DNA of 64,000 nucleotides, taken from contig NZ_CVLB01000002.1 in assembly GCF_001049755.1 (NCBI RefSeq), forward strand, positions 357,743 to 421,742, given 5' to 3'. Below, piece after piece: positions 1 through 9,318 of this stretch (the first letter of the stretch is position 1; every line of letters begins with the position of its first letter). A program made the position numbers and the translations under genes. This DNA is from Brachyspira suanatina (GTDB taxonomy: Bacteria; Spirochaetota; Brachyspiria; Brachyspirales; Brachyspiraceae). The notes beneath the pieces are model-generated. The model searched no databases. It worked only from the letters and a program-made list of their open reading frames with translations, and was not told the origin of the DNA.

Positions 1-66
1 TCAGCTATGTGAGAATTTATCGGCAGTTATTATGATTACTTTACATAATTTTTTTAAATATTTTTA

Positions 67-1362
67 TTAATTTTCTATATCTATGGATTTTATAGCCTCT
101 AAACAGATATCTCTATATTCAGGCTCAGAATAAGTAAACCAAGCAAGCAAAGCAAGTTTTTTAGCCGCACAAGCTACTGTAATAATATGATCATTATCTT
201 CTAATTCTTTTTCATATACTATACTTTCTATTTTACCGCTTTGAGATTTTATATCTAGCTTTTCCCCTTTATCTTCTCCGGCAATATCTATCTGTTTTAG
301 TACATATTCCATTATTACATCTATCTCTTCATTAGCAAAAGAGTAAACCTGCATAGCTATATATACATTAATATCTTTGAATTCTATTAAAGATTTATCA
401 TTTTTGAATACATTCATACGCATAGGCAGAATAATAGTGAATCCTGCCGCTATAGGATAACGAGCCTTTTCAAGTCTGAATCCTATTTGAAGAGACTGCT
501 GCTGATTAACAGTCTTTTTACTTTCTATAAATTTAGCCAAATTTTCATCATCTAAATAATGAGCAATATCAATAAGTATATCCCAAGGATATTTTAATGA
601 AGCATCCTTTTTATATGATTCCTGAAAAGCATACATAATTTTTTTATACATAGTCTTTTCTTTGTTGTCAATAGCCTCTCTAAATGGGAAATAAAGCCAA
701 ATCATACTAATAAAGCTTTTAAACCAAAATTTAGCATTCATTTCTTCAGTATCCCATATGAAGAAATCTGCTGCTAAGGTTAATCTATCCTCTTCACTAG
801 CATCTATAAAATCAGTAAACCAATTTTTGCCCCAATATCCTAAAGAAGACAAAGCAAAATACTCCTTTTCTATTACAGGGTAATTGTAAGGCATAGATAT
901 CAAGAAATTGCTGAAACCATTATCATGATGAGTTATAAGCATTTTAGCATAATCAGCCAGAGAATTAACAAAAAATTTCTTTAAAGCTTCAAAATCTCTG
1001 CTATTAAAATAACCGCTAGGATCTTTATGAACAGAATCCTCTCTAAATTCTATATCAAGCCTTCTAGCTATTCTATCCAAAACACCTACTATAAATCTAT
1101 GATATCCGGCCCCGAAAGAACCTGTAGTTATAGTTATGAATAAAGTATCTGTTTTAAACTCAAAATATATAGGATCAGCGGAAGGATGAAAAGAATATAT
1201 AAGAGTGCTGCCGTCTTCTATTATAGAAAACTCCGAAATCATAACAAGCGGATTAATATTAACTTCATTTAAAGAAGAAACTATCGCTTTAAATAATCTG
1301 TCTTGGTTAGGAATAACCCTTCTATTATCAAATGTCGCTGACAGCAAAAATTCTACATTCAT
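67..1362 (-). CDS. Conserved hypothetical protein, 431 aa
   Basis: I do not recognise this family. The protein is soluble-looking: no signal peptide and no clear membrane segment. It starts MNVEFLLSATFDNRR and carries several aromatic-rich stretches (for example WFKSFISMIWLYFPF near residue 215) and a mixed alpha/beta C-terminal third. It lies divergently from the tRNA-Val gene with about 195 bp of AT-rich sequence between them, and I see no strong promoter there. The open frame is long, uninterrupted and uses the same A/T-rich codons as its neighbours, so it is very probably a real gene. The end of the window is only 66 bp beyond its stop, so operon membership downstream cannot be judged. 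Function unknown. Confidence 0.75.
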   Translation of the reverse strand: MNVEFLLSATFDNRRVIPNQDRLFKAIVSSLNEVNINPLVMISEFSIIEDGSTLIYSFHPSADPIYFEFKTDTLFITITTGSFGAGYHRFIVGVLDRIARRLDIEFREDSVHKDPSGYFNSRDFEALKKFFVNSLADYAKMLITHHDNGFSNFLISMPYNYPVIEKEYFALSSLGYWGKNWFTDFIDASEEDRLTLAADFFIWDTEEMNAKFWFKSFISMIWLYFPFREAIDNKEKTMYKKIMYAFQESYKKDASLKYPWDILIDIAHYLDDENLAKFIESKKTVNQQQSLQIGFRLEKARYPIAAGFTIILPMRMNVFKNDKSLIEFKDINVYIAMQVYSFANEEIDVIMEYVLKQIDIAGEDKGEKLDIKSQSGKIESIVYEKELEDNDHIITVACAAKKLALLAWFTYSEPEYRDICLEAIKSIDIEN

Positions 1363-1507
1363 TTTAATAAAATTCTACTTATTTTTTTATAATATTTACA
1401 TTATAATATAATAACATTTTTTATTATTTTAGCAATATATATTTGATAAAGTTTTATATATAAATAGTAAAAATATAAAATTTAATACACTTTAACGATA
1501 TAAATAC

Positions 1508-1536
1508 TTGACTTTTTTTTAATGATATGCTATTAT
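1508..1536 (+). promoter_or_regulatory. Sigma-70 type promoter of tRNA-Val
   Basis: TTGACT at 1508-1513 and TATTAT at 1531-1536 are separated by 17 bp and end about 21 bp before the tRNA. Spacing and sequence match the housekeeping consensus. Confidence 0.7.
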
Positions 1537-1557
1537 AAATTAACATTTCAAAAGAAA

Positions 1558-1630
1558 GGGCGATTAGCTCAGCTGGGAGAGCGGGTGCCTTACAAGCACT
1601 AGGTCGGCGGTTCGAGCCCGTCATCGCCCA
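1558..1630 (+). tRNA. tRNA-Val (UAC)
   Basis: A complete 73-nt cloverleaf. The acceptor GGGCGAT pairs with ATCGCCC, the D-arm is GCTC/GAGC, and the anticodon stem GGTGC/GCACT encloses loop CTTACAA with anticodon TAC. The T-arm GGCGG-TTCGAGC-CCGTC and discriminator A follow. The 3' CCA is not encoded (the next bases are ATTTT), so it must be added by a nucleotidyltransferase. It is a single gene, not part of a tRNA cluster. Confidence 0.97.
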
Positions 1631-1776
1631 ATTTTTCCCCTTTACAGATAAATCTTTTTTGATAAAACTTCCTATTAAATATGATTTTTTTAACGATAAT
1701 AAATTTGAATTTAATATTAATACATGTTAATATTATGTAAACAAATAATTTTTTTATAGAGTAATGATAGAATAAT

Positions 1777-2865
1777 ATGACCGTTTTTCAATATGTTTTA
1801 GTAATAACAACTATACTAGTAGTACTAGCACTGATAAGCTTTATAATAAAGGCCGGATCTAAATACAAAATATTTACAATAGCTCTTATGACAGTAATTG
1901 TATCATCTATATCAGCGGTAGGAATTATATATATAAACAATACTAAAGATATAATGTCCGGTTCTGATTTAAAGCAAATTCAGCTTGAAGAAGAGAAAAA
2001 AAGAATAAGAAAAGATATAATAATAAGACCAGGAGCAATAGAAACTATAGCTCTTCATTTAGCTTATTCAAATAGAATATCACCTCCTACTATAAAAAAC
2101 AGGGAACTAGGATTTTATTTAGACGGAATATGGTTTAACTGGGCTAATGGAAAACTTTTAACCGATGAAGATATGACCAATCAGGATAATTATATACCTT
2201 TCGGATTTTATTCTTATACTGTAGACGGAATGCCTGAAGTACAGCAGGAAACCCCTGAAAGAACTAAAGAACTTCAGGAATATTACAAAAGAAGAGTTAA
2301 TAATACAAAATATATCAATAATAAATTCTTAGATACTCTTTATGACGGAACAAGCGAAAGGAGTATGGTAAAGCATATAAGTACAAAAAGTATATTAGGA
2401 TACAAAGTAAGAGTTCATGATTATGTGTATGAACCTCTATCTAATGTAAGTGTAGAAGTGAAACTTATAGCACAAACTAATCAGGAAGTTGAAAATTTCT
2501 TAGATTCTTTGAAAATAGTAAGCGGATATGTTTGGAAAATAATTTCAAAAAGTGCAAGCAGAAGCTATCATAGTTATGGTGTTGCTTTCGATACTTTGCC
2601 TAAAAAAAATAATGGTAAGCAAATATATTGGGCTTGGACTAGAGTTAATAATAAAGCTTGGTATGCTGTGCCTTATGATAAAAGATGGCATCCTCCTAAA
2701 GAAGTTGTAAAAGTATTTGAAAAGTATGGTTTTATATGGGGCGGTAAATGGCATAATTATGACACCATACATTTTGAATATAGGCCGGAACTCATTATAT
2801 ATAACAAAATAAAAAATGATGAAGATGCTACATACGAGCTTATAGAAAAATACGGCATATTCTAA
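1777..2865 (+). CDS. Membrane-anchored M15-family D-Ala-D-Ala carboxypeptidase-like protein
   Basis: The 362-aa protein has two hydrophobic segments at the N-terminus (about residues 5-26 and 30-53) and then a periplasmic part. The last 110 residues match the zinc peptidase family M15 (VanY/M15C type): SYHSYGVAFD near residue 262 supplies the His and Asp of the SxHxxGxAxD motif, and WHNYDTIHFEY near residue 325 supplies the catalytic/zinc-binding end of the domain. Known members cut D-Ala-D-Ala or other peptidoglycan stem bonds, so a cell-wall role is likely. It is followed after 24 bp by the DUF115 gene on the same strand, so the two may be cotranscribed. The central region (about 60-240) is not recognised. 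Confidence 0.8.
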   Translation: MTVFQYVLVITTILVVLALISFIIKAGSKYKIFTIALMTVIVSSISAVGIIYINNTKDIMSGSDLKQIQLEEEKKRIRKDIIIRPGAIETIALHLAYSNRISPPTIKNRELGFYLDGIWFNWANGKLLTDEDMTNQDNYIPFGFYSYTVDGMPEVQQETPERTKELQEYYKRRVNNTKYINNKFLDTLYDGTSERSMVKHISTKSILGYKVRVHDYVYEPLSNVSVEVKLIAQTNQEVENFLDSLKIVSGYVWKIISKSASRSYHSYGVAFDTLPKKNNGKQIYWAWTRVNNKAWYAVPYDKRWHPPKEVVKVFEKYGFIWGGKWHNYDTIHFEYRPELIIYNKIKNDEDATYELIEKYGIF

Positions 2866-2889
2866 AATTAATCTGCAGAGAAATATAAA

Positions 2890-4587
2890 ATGGATAATAC
2901 TATATTCACTAAAAATATAGAGCTTTTAAATAAAAATAAATATAATTTCAGGGCTGTAAAAAAATTAATAGAATATAATGCATCTAATAATAAATATCAA
3001 TTAAAGCAGGCTAAAAATGATTTGTTTGCTGTTATGTATAATAATAAGCCTTTGACTTCTCTATATAATCCTATGGAAGAAGCTAAAAGATTAATATCTC
3101 AATTCATAACAAATAACAATGAACATATAGGCATATTTTTATCTATTGCATCATTCTTTCATATAGAATATTTTTTATCTTTAAATGAAAATAACAAAGC
3201 AATAATAATAGAAAAAGATATAGAAATAGTTAAGATTATTTTAGAAAATTTAAAGCCTTCAAATGAAAATATATTAAAGAATACCATACTCATTTTGAAT
3301 GAAGATTTAGAAAATATATTGGCATTCTTTAATTTTTATATGAATGATAATGATTCTAAAAAAATAGTTTATATAAGACATATAAGAGCTTCAAATATAG
3401 ATGATGAAACAAGAGAATATTATGACAATATTAATATATCGCTTGCCAACAGTATAAAAGAAAAATTAATGTCATTAACATCTAATTATTATTTTGCTCC
3501 TGTATGGGCTAGAAATACATTATATAATATGCATTTCAATGAAGGATACTCTATAAAAACATTCTATAATATATTAAAAAGAGAAACGCCTGTTTTATTA
3601 GTATCTGCAGGTGCCTCAGCTGATGATTATATAGAAAACATTAAAGAACTATCAAAAACACATTTTGTTATAGTATTATCGCATGCTTTTAATAGCTTAA
3701 TAAAAAATAATATAAAGCCTGATGCTGTTGTATCTACTGACGGCGGTTTTTATTCGTCGATACATTTAAAAGAACTTATTAAAAAAGAAAATGAAAATAT
3801 AAATATATTCACTACGCATACAGCATATCCTTTTCCTCTCACTCATATAGAAAACAAAAGAATATTTTATTTCTCACATGATGAAAGTTTCGAAAAGATA
3901 TTATATCCTATAAATGATGATGATAATAACAATATATATTTCTATATGGAAGGAAGCGTTATAATGCCTGCTTTAAGAATAGCATATATGCTCAATCCTA
4001 AATATATATTGCTTGCAGGATGTGATTTTTGTCATATTGATGATAAAACGCATTCTAAATATTCAAATGCTTCAGCCCATGATTATATTAACAGTAGTAA
4101 ATTAAAAACTTTTGAATCTGCTAAATATAAAAGGCTTAATGATAATCAAAAAATAAAATGCTACGATAATGTTTATAGAAATACTTCTTCATCACTTTTG
4201 AGTTATAAAAATCATTTTGAATCTTTAATTCAGGAGATTTCTGAAACTACTGATATTTTCACTTTAACAGTACAATCTGCAAGCATAAAAAATGTAAAAA
4301 TATACAATAATAACAATATAAATTCTAACAATAAAAATATAGAAATTAAAAACTATTTAAAAGAGAATATAGATAAAGAAAAATTAGTGAAAGAAATAGA
4401 TAATTTTATAAATAACCTCAATAAAGAAAATATGAGTAAAGAAAATTTTAATAACAATATGAAAAATATTGCTGATATAATATCACCTTGGCATGTTGAA
4501 AAATTTGAGAAGTCTGTTATAAGCTATGAAGAGTTAAAAAACTATATGAATAAATGGTACAATGATATAAAATTGCTTATTTATTAA
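2890..4587 (+). CDS. DUF115 / Maf-type motility accessory factor family protein
   Basis: A 565-aa cytoplasmic protein. Residues about 235-420 carry the DUF115 (MAF_flag10/MptE-like) signature: PVLLVSAGASADDYI, then SHAFNSLIKNNIKPDAVVST, then YILLAGCDFCHID. In Campylobacter, Helicobacter and Clostridium, members of this family (Maf/PseD) take part in glycosylation of flagellin with nonulosonic acids. The N-terminal 230 residues are the usual variable extension and the C-terminal 100 are rich in Asn and Lys. The flagellin gene lies about 4 kb away on the other strand, which fits but does not prove a role in flagellin modification. It probably shares a transcript with the M15 peptidase upstream (24 bp gap). 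Confidence 0.78.
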   Translation: MDNTIFTKNIELLNKNKYNFRAVKKLIEYNASNNKYQLKQAKNDLFAVMYNNKPLTSLYNPMEEAKRLISQFITNNNEHIGIFLSIASFFHIEYFLSLNENNKAIIIEKDIEIVKIILENLKPSNENILKNTILILNEDLENILAFFNFYMNDNDSKKIVYIRHIRASNIDDETREYYDNINISLANSIKEKLMSLTSNYYFAPVWARNTLYNMHFNEGYSIKTFYNILKRETPVLLVSAGASADDYIENIKELSKTHFVIVLSHAFNSLIKNNIKPDAVVSTDGGFYSSIHLKELIKKENENINIFTTHTAYPFPLTHIENKRIFYFSHDESFEKILYPINDDDNNNIYFYMEGSVIMPALRIAYMLNPKYILLAGCDFCHIDDKTHSKYSNASAHDYINSSKLKTFESAKYKRLNDNQKIKCYDNVYRNTSSSLLSYKNHFESLIQEISETTDIFTLTVQSASIKNVKIYNNNNINSNNKNIEIKNYLKENIDKEKLVKEIDNFINNLNKENMSKENFNNNMKNIADIISPWHVEKFEKSVISYEELKNYMNKWYNDIKLLIY

Positions 4588-4704
4588 AATAATAATAATT
4601 TTTTTATTTCTAATACTTTACAAAAAATTAACGAGAATTATAATTAGTAAACATAATATATAGTTGAATAAAATTAATAAAAATACAGGAGAAGTAAAAA
4701 ACAT

Positions 4705-5247
4705 ATGAAAAAAATTGTATTTGTGTTTATAACATTATTAACAATATCAATACAGGCATTCTCTGCTGCTGTAACAACACATTATAATAATTGGAAAATA
4801 AGAAGAATAACATATAACAATACTGATACAAAAACTGTTACAATGACTATAAAAAACAATAATAGTTTAGAGGTATATATAGCAGCTAGAAATAATCAAG
4901 TTAGTGTAAGCATAAACTGGTATAAAGATAAAGTAGATGAAAATACTCCTGTAGTAGAATATAGTTTCAATAATTCACCTTATAAATCTGTAGAGCCTTT
5001 TATGAGATCTTCAAGTGATAATTTCGATATATTATACACAATATCACCTGCTTTTGGAATCATACAGGAAAAAGAAGTTATTGAGTTCTTAAGCAGATTA
5101 ATAAACAGTAAAACTCTATCAATAAAACCTAGTAGTAATAGTCAGGCATATACTATTGATATTACAGGATTAAAAGAGGCAATGCAGAAAACTGATTTCT
5201 CTGGAACTCTATTGGAAAAATATAAGAGTCAGATATTACAACAATAA
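4705..5247 (+). CDS. Small secreted protein, paralogue of the 58.8 kb protein
   Basis: The 180-aa protein starts with a clear Sec signal peptide, MKKIVFVFITLLTISIQAFSA, probably cleaved after AFSA. The mature part has no recognised domain. Its C-terminus, DFSGTLLEKYKSQILQQ, closely matches the end of the folded part of the secreted protein at 58795-59526 (DFSGTILENYKSEFE), and both have a short segment with a -L(K)- then DFSGT pattern, so I infer a shared family. A Shine-Dalgarno (AGGAG, 4688-4692) lies about 12 bp before the ATG. Location is periplasm or outside; function unknown. Confidence 0.75.
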   Translation: MKKIVFVFITLLTISIQAFSAAVTTHYNNWKIRRITYNNTDTKTVTMTIKNNNSLEVYIAARNNQVSVSINWYKDKVDENTPVVEYSFNNSPYKSVEPFMRSSSDNFDILYTISPAFGIIQEKEVIEFLSRLINSKTLSIKPSSNSQAYTIDITGLKEAMQKTDFSGTLLEKYKSQILQQ

Positions 5248-5270
5248 ATATTAAAAATTTTGCTTTTATT

Positions 5271-5705
5271 ACGCACTCAAAGCAAAACTAAAAATATAAT
5301 TTTAATAATAATTCAAATTTTATTATATTATAAAATTAAGTTCATCGTGCGTTAAATAGATTATAAATCTAATTAACACTTGGGCGGGAACTAAAATTTC
5401 TAATGAGGCTATAAATATAATTAAGATAAAAACTCAGAATAAAGCTATAAATTTTGAAGTGCGGGGTATGTAAGTAATTTTTTAATTTATTTACCCACCG
5501 CACGCAGAACAAAACTAATAATATAATTTTAATAACAATTCAAATTTTATTATATCATAAAATTTAGTTCATCGTGCGTTAAATAGATTATAGATCTAAT
5601 TAAAACTTGGGCGGGAACTAAAATTTCTAATGAAGCTATAAAGATAATTAATATAAAAACTCAGGATAAAGCAGAAAATTATAAAGGGCAGGATATATAA
5701 ATAAA
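5271..5705. repeat. Two tandem copies of the ACGCACG/CTTGGGCGGG intergenic repeat
   Basis: Two direct copies of the Brachyspira-type repeat described under findings, offset by 227 bp. Boxes in copy 1: ACGCAC 5271, CGTGCGTT 5346-5353, CTTGGGCGGG 5379-5388, GCGGGGTATGTAA 5461-5473. Boxes in copy 2: CGCACGCAG 5499, CGTGCGTT 5573-5580, CTTGGGCGGG 5606-5615, GGGCAGGATATATAA 5686. By eye the copies are about 90% identical, so the duplication is recent. The 560 bp between the secreted protein and the LUD gene holds nothing else I can support. Confidence 0.85.
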
Positions 5706-5808
5706 TTTTTAAACTTATTTTTTATATTTAAAACCTATAAATACATTAAAGTTATACTGTGCATAATAAATATTTTTTATAAGCACAATATAACTTTTAA
5801 ATAGAAAA

Positions 5809-6441
5809 TTAAAATCCTAATTCTTCATCTATAAATATAATATGTATTCTGTCTTTTATATGGCATTTATTAACTATAATAGTATAGGCACATAATCTTT
5901 TTTCTATATCGCAATTTGCTTCATCGCAAACCATATTTCCTGTACAGCAAGGATTATCTACCTTAAATCTTACAGAATTTTCACCAGCAGCAATACTTCT
6001 TACTCTTTTTACAGCATCTTCAACTGTATTACAAACCTTATTCCTTCCAACAATTAAAAATACTTTTTTAGGTCCGTAAATAGTAGCAGCAACTCTGTTT
6101 CCGCCACCGTCTGTTGATACTATATCACCATTCTTTGTTATTGCATTAGCTGAACATAAATAAACATCACTGCTAAATGCTTTAATCTCTGCTTCAGCTT
6201 TTAATTCTTTATTATTTCTATCTACAAAATTCTTATAGTTTTTTAAATCTTCTAATATTCCCATTTGATTGACTGATGTGCTTCCTCCGAAAGTAATAGT
6301 ATCATCTTCTTTAATAAGAGATAAAATAAATTTCTTTGCTTCTTCTTTATTTGAAAAACTATCGAAAGCAAAACCTTTTTTATTGAATTTATCTTTTAAA
6401 ACTAAAGATAATTTTTGAAAATATTCTTCCTGTACTGTCAT
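5809..6441 (-). CDS. LUD-domain protein (LutC/YkgG-like)
   Basis: A 210-aa single-domain LUD (formerly DUF162) protein. Visible signatures are TITFGGSTSVNQMGI (about residue 47), DVYLCSANAITKNGDIVSTDG (about 85) and GPKKVFLIVGRNKV (about 121), followed by a Cys-rich tail with PCCTGNMVCDEANCDIEKRLC. The last four or five Cys residues are typical of stand-alone YkgG-like members in anaerobes. The LutC relatives belong to the LutABC iron-sulfur lactate oxidation complex, but no lutA or lutB lies nearby, so a lactate role is not supported here. It is a single-gene unit flanked by repeat elements on both sides. Confidence 0.85.
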   Translation of the reverse strand: MTVQEEYFQKLSLVLKDKFNKKGFAFDSFSNKEEAKKFILSLIKEDDTITFGGSTSVNQMGILEDLKNYKNFVDRNNKELKAEAEIKAFSSDVYLCSANAITKNGDIVSTDGGGNRVAATIYGPKKVFLIVGRNKVCNTVEDAVKRVRSIAAGENSVRFKVDNPCCTGNMVCDEANCDIEKRLCAYTIIVNKCHIKDRIHIIFIDEELGF

Positions 6442-6518
6442 AAAAAATCCCTCACTTATTTTAAACTTTGATTTAGTATAGTATAAGTAATATTTTTTTC
6501 AAGTAAATAAAATTTTAT

Positions 6519-6835
6519 TCTAATCCCCCGCCATCTATATTTTATTATTTAATTCATACATTTTAATTTATTATATTTACTAATTCAATTAAAAATTTTA
6601 ACGCCCGCCCAAGATTTTTTAAATTTCTTACTCTATTACCGCACGCAGAATAAAACTAAAAATATAATTCAAATTTTATTATTTTTTTAATTTCATTTAC
6701 CGTACGTTAAATAGATTTTAAATTTAATCATCACTTGGGCGGGAATGCTTTTTTATTTTGCATTAAAAAATATTTAAGGGTTATAAAATGAAATAAAAGC
6801 AATATAGTATAGGGGCGGGATATGTAAAATAAATT
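6519..6835. repeat. Complete palindromic copy of the intergenic repeat
   Basis: Boxes in order: CCCCCGCC 6525, CGCCCGCCCAAG 6602-6613, CGCACGCAG 6640, CCGTACGTT 6700-6708, CTTGGGCGGG 6734-6743, GGGGCGGGATATGTAA 6812-6827. The left two boxes are the reverse complement of the right two, so the whole ~315-bp unit is symmetrical around the ACGCACG/CGTACGT core. Confidence 0.85.
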
Positions 6836-6906
6836 TTAAGTAAAATACATTGACATAAGTTATTTTTTTTACAATATCTATATCAGTTTTTATTTAGGTT
6901 ATTATT

Positions 6907-7734
6907 ATGAAAATAGTATTATCAATTATATTAATTTTATTTAATATTAACATTTTATATTCAATAAGTATTTCTCCAGAAATTGGTATATTTATGAATA
7001 TAGGCGGTTCAAAAATTTTTACTAAAACAGAAGTAAATCAGAATGAATATTCATACCTAGTTGATTTCAAAACAATAAAAGGCGATATATTTGTAGATTT
7101 TGAAGCTATTTTTCAATTAGGTGTAAAAAACAATATTAATAATAATATAGTTCTGGCTTAACTTCTCTTTTAGAAATAGGATACAGCCCATATATAATAA
7201 GTACAACATATAAAGGTAATGATAAATATAAAGATTATACTTTTACAGATATAGTTTATCTTTATAATTTAGTTTTAGGTGCTTTAGAAAAAATAGTTTT
7301 TAACAATTTTTCTATAGGTATAGGAGCAGGTGTATTATTTCCAATATCTGGTTATGGTATTTCAAATAATCCTGAGAATGTAATAACATCTGTACTTATG
7401 CCAATAAGAAATGCCTCAATGATTTCACCTTATAGTAAGGAATTAGATTATGCATATATAAAAAAGATATTTAAAGTCCTGTTGCACCATATATAAAGAT
7501 AACTGCTGAGTATGCATTAAGACCTTATAAAATGGATAATGCTGAAATGGATTTCGTACTTGGAGTATATTTGAATATAACTTTGGTATGAAGTATGATA
7601 CTTCTGTATTAAATAGTATTATACCAGAATTACATAACTATTATGTTCCTAGCGGCGGAATGTTATATAAATATGATTATTCCAATTTAGATTTTGGGTT
7701 TACATTTGGTGTTTCTTTTAGAGCTTTAGAATAA
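6907..7734 (+). pseudogene. Frameshifted secreted/outer-membrane-type protein
   Basis: The gene starts with a signal peptide (MKIVLSIILILFNINILYS) and a glycine-rich, beta-strand-like sequence ending ...FGFTFGVSFRALE, which suggests an outer-membrane barrel. The frame is broken three times. Adding one T near 7151 (restoring VSGLT), one G near 7476 (restoring KGPVAPY) and one T near 7571 (restoring YFEYNFGMKYD) gives one continuous frame of about 276 codons. All three defects are single-base losses in short homopolymers (TTT, GG, TTTT), so they may be sequencing errors instead of real decay. A TTGACA at 6850-6855 with an AT-rich -10 near 6873 is a plausible promoter. Confidence 0.75.
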
Positions 7735-7800
7735 TTTAATATTTAATAAAAACTGTCATGATAATAAATATATTATGGCGGTTTTTAATTTTATTATAAT

Positions 7801-8115
7801 TACCACCCTTTATATTCTATTATTTTTATTTGAGTTTTTTAATTTTATTATCCTTATCACTTAATAAGAAATTTCAGCATCCACCCTAGCTTTTTTAAAT
7901 TTAAAAATACTCGTTACGCACGCAGAGCCGAATTTAAAATATAAACTAAATTATCAATTCAACTAAAATAAAATATAAGAATGCATTCACCGTGCGTTAA
8001 ATATAGATTATAAATTTAATCAACACTTGGGCGGGCATGTTTTTTCTTTTTTATTTATTAAAGAAAATGAAAATAAATGAATGTAATTAGATTAACAAAT
8101 ATATATGGCGGGATT
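7801..8115. repeat. Complete palindromic copy of the intergenic repeat
   Basis: Boxes in order: CCACCCTTTAT 7803, CCACCCTAG 7881, ACGCACGCAG 7916-7925, CCGTGCGTT 7990-7998, CTTGGGCGGG 8026-8035, ATGGCGGGATT 8105-8115. The unit has the same symmetrical layout and the same length (about 315 bp) as the copy at 6519. Confidence 0.85.
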
Positions 8116-8134
8116 TAGTAAAAACTATAAAATA

Positions 8135-8177
8135 AAAAATAGCCAGTCCCATTATAAAAATGAGACCAGCTATTTTT
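8135..8177. terminator. Bidirectional terminator downstream of flaB
   Basis: AAAAATAGC...GCTATTTTT is a long interrupted hairpin with inner pairs GTC/GAC and CAT/ATG, and it has T-runs on both sides. It lies 28 bp beyond the flaB stop. Confidence 0.8.
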
Positions 8178-8204
8178 AAATTAGTATGCTATAAACGTAC
8201 TATA

Positions 8205-9062
8205 TCACTGAACTAAACGTAAAGCGCCTTGGTTCATAGTATTAGCTTGAGCCAACATAGCTAAATTAGCCTGACTTAAGATTTGGTCTTTAGCAAATTT
8301 AACAGAAGTTTCAGCCATATCAGTATCTCTTATTCTGCTTTCAGAAGCTGCAGTGTTCTCATAAGCGATCATCAAGCCTTGAGCAGTAAGCTCTAATCTG
8401 TTTTGATAAGCACCAAGATTAGATCTTTGTTTAGAAACTTTCATTAAAGCTTCATCAACTATACCTATAGCACTGTTAGCTTTGTCTATAGAAGAAATAG
8501 AAATACCAGTACCTTCAGCAGTTTGTAAACCTAAAGCAGCAGCAGTCATAGTTCCTATATAAATTCTTCTTCTTTCATCCATGTTTGCACCCATATGAAA
8601 CCACATAGAAGCAACTGGAGCTCCGCCTTCATTAGGGTTAGAGAATCTTCCAGTTAACATGTTAAGAGTATTGAACTGAGCTTGGCTAGCAATACGGTTA
8701 ACTTCGTCTACTAATTGAGAAACTTCAACTTGAATAAGCATTCTGTCAGCATCAGTATAAATACCGTTAGCAGATTGTACAGATAATTCACGTATTCTTT
8801 GTAAGATGTCTTGGCTCTCTTGAAGATATCCTTCAGTAGTTTGAATGAAAGATATACCATCTTGAGTATTTCTTTCAGCCTGACGTAAACCGCGAATTTG
8901 TGTTCTCATTTTTTCAGATACTGCTAATCCAGAAGCATCGTCGCCAGCTCTGTTGATTCTCATTCCAGAAGAAAGAGCAGCCATATCTTTAGAAAGGTCT
9001 ACGTTTCTAAATTTTAAAGTACGTTGTGCATTTATAGCACTAATGTTGTTATTGATGATCAT
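8205..9062 (-). CDS. flaB: Periplasmic flagellar core protein, flagellin FlaB
   Basis: The 285-aa flagellin forms the core of the spirochaete periplasmic flagellum. The conserved N-terminal D0/D1 region ([17 protein letters not shown]... through [18 protein letters not shown] and RTQIRGL) and the C-terminal D1/D0 region ([14 protein letters not shown]...[20 protein letters not shown]) are both intact, with only a short spirochaete-type centre between them. An ATG at 9068 is in frame, but GGAGG at 9069-9073 touches it. The next ATG at 9060-9062 has the right 6-nt spacing and gives the family-typical MIIN start, so I place the start there. FlaB is exported by the flagellar type III system. Expression is likely sigma-28 driven with a long leader (separate entries). 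It is monocistronic. Confidence 0.95.
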   Translation of the reverse strand: MIINNNISAINAQRTLKFRNVDLSKDMAALSSGMRINRAGDDASGLAVSEKMRTQIRGLRQAERNTQDGISFIQTTEGYLQESQDILQRIRELSVQSANGIYTDADRMLIQVEVSQLVDEVNRIASQAQFNTLNMLTGRFSNPNEGGAPVASMWFHMGANMDERRRIYIGTMTAAALGLQTAEGTGISISSIDKANSAIGIVDEALMKVSKQRSNLGAYQNRLELTAQGLMIAYENTAASESRIRDTDMAETSVKFAKDQILSQANLAMLAQANTMNQGALRLVQ

Positions 9063-9310
9063 CGTCATCCTCCATGATATTTATTCAAAAAGGCATCCGT
9101 GCCTAATTGGCAAAAAATATTAAAGAGAATTTAAGGTATTCCGACAATCTAATTAACTATATGAAGTTGCCAAAATACCATTAAATCCTATATAAAGAAT
9201 ATATTATAACGCCAATAAATATATTCTTAATAAATTATATGGTATCAACTAAGCAAATAGGGAGTTCGAGACCGCCAAATACTTGAACTCTCATTTTGCT
9301 ATACAATAAT
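9063..9310 (-). promoter_or_regulatory. Long structured 5' leader of flaB
   Basis: Read on the minus strand, four successive stem-loops fill the roughly 250-nt leader. (1) GAGTTC/GAACTC around 9262-9290. (2) An 11-bp perfect stem AAGAATATATT/AATATATTCTT, 9195-9228. (3) A 13-bp stem GGTATTTTGGCAA/TTGTCGGAATACC including G-U pairs, 9135-9179. (4) AGGCA-CGGA-TGCCT, 9091-9104, followed by TTTTT and then the GGAGG ribosome site at 9069-9073. Hairpin 4 shows GGA in its tetraloop, and the ribosome site contains GAGGATG, the pattern bound by CsrA. CsrA/FliW control of flagellin translation is known in Bacillus and Borrelia; here it is inferred. Confidence 0.6.
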
Positions 9311-9318
9311 TTTCGGCC

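Noticed and set aside
5271-5705. CRISPR array
   Set aside because: Only two copies with a 227-bp period and related spacers; no short direct repeats and no cas genes anywhere in the window.
5809-6441. Lactate utilisation operon (lutABC)
   Set aside because: Only a single LUD-domain gene is present, with no lutA or lutB and repeats on both sides.
9063-9068. ATG at 9066-9068 as the flaB start
   Set aside because: The GGAGG site directly abuts it with no spacing; the ATG two codons later has proper spacing and gives the family-typical N-terminus.
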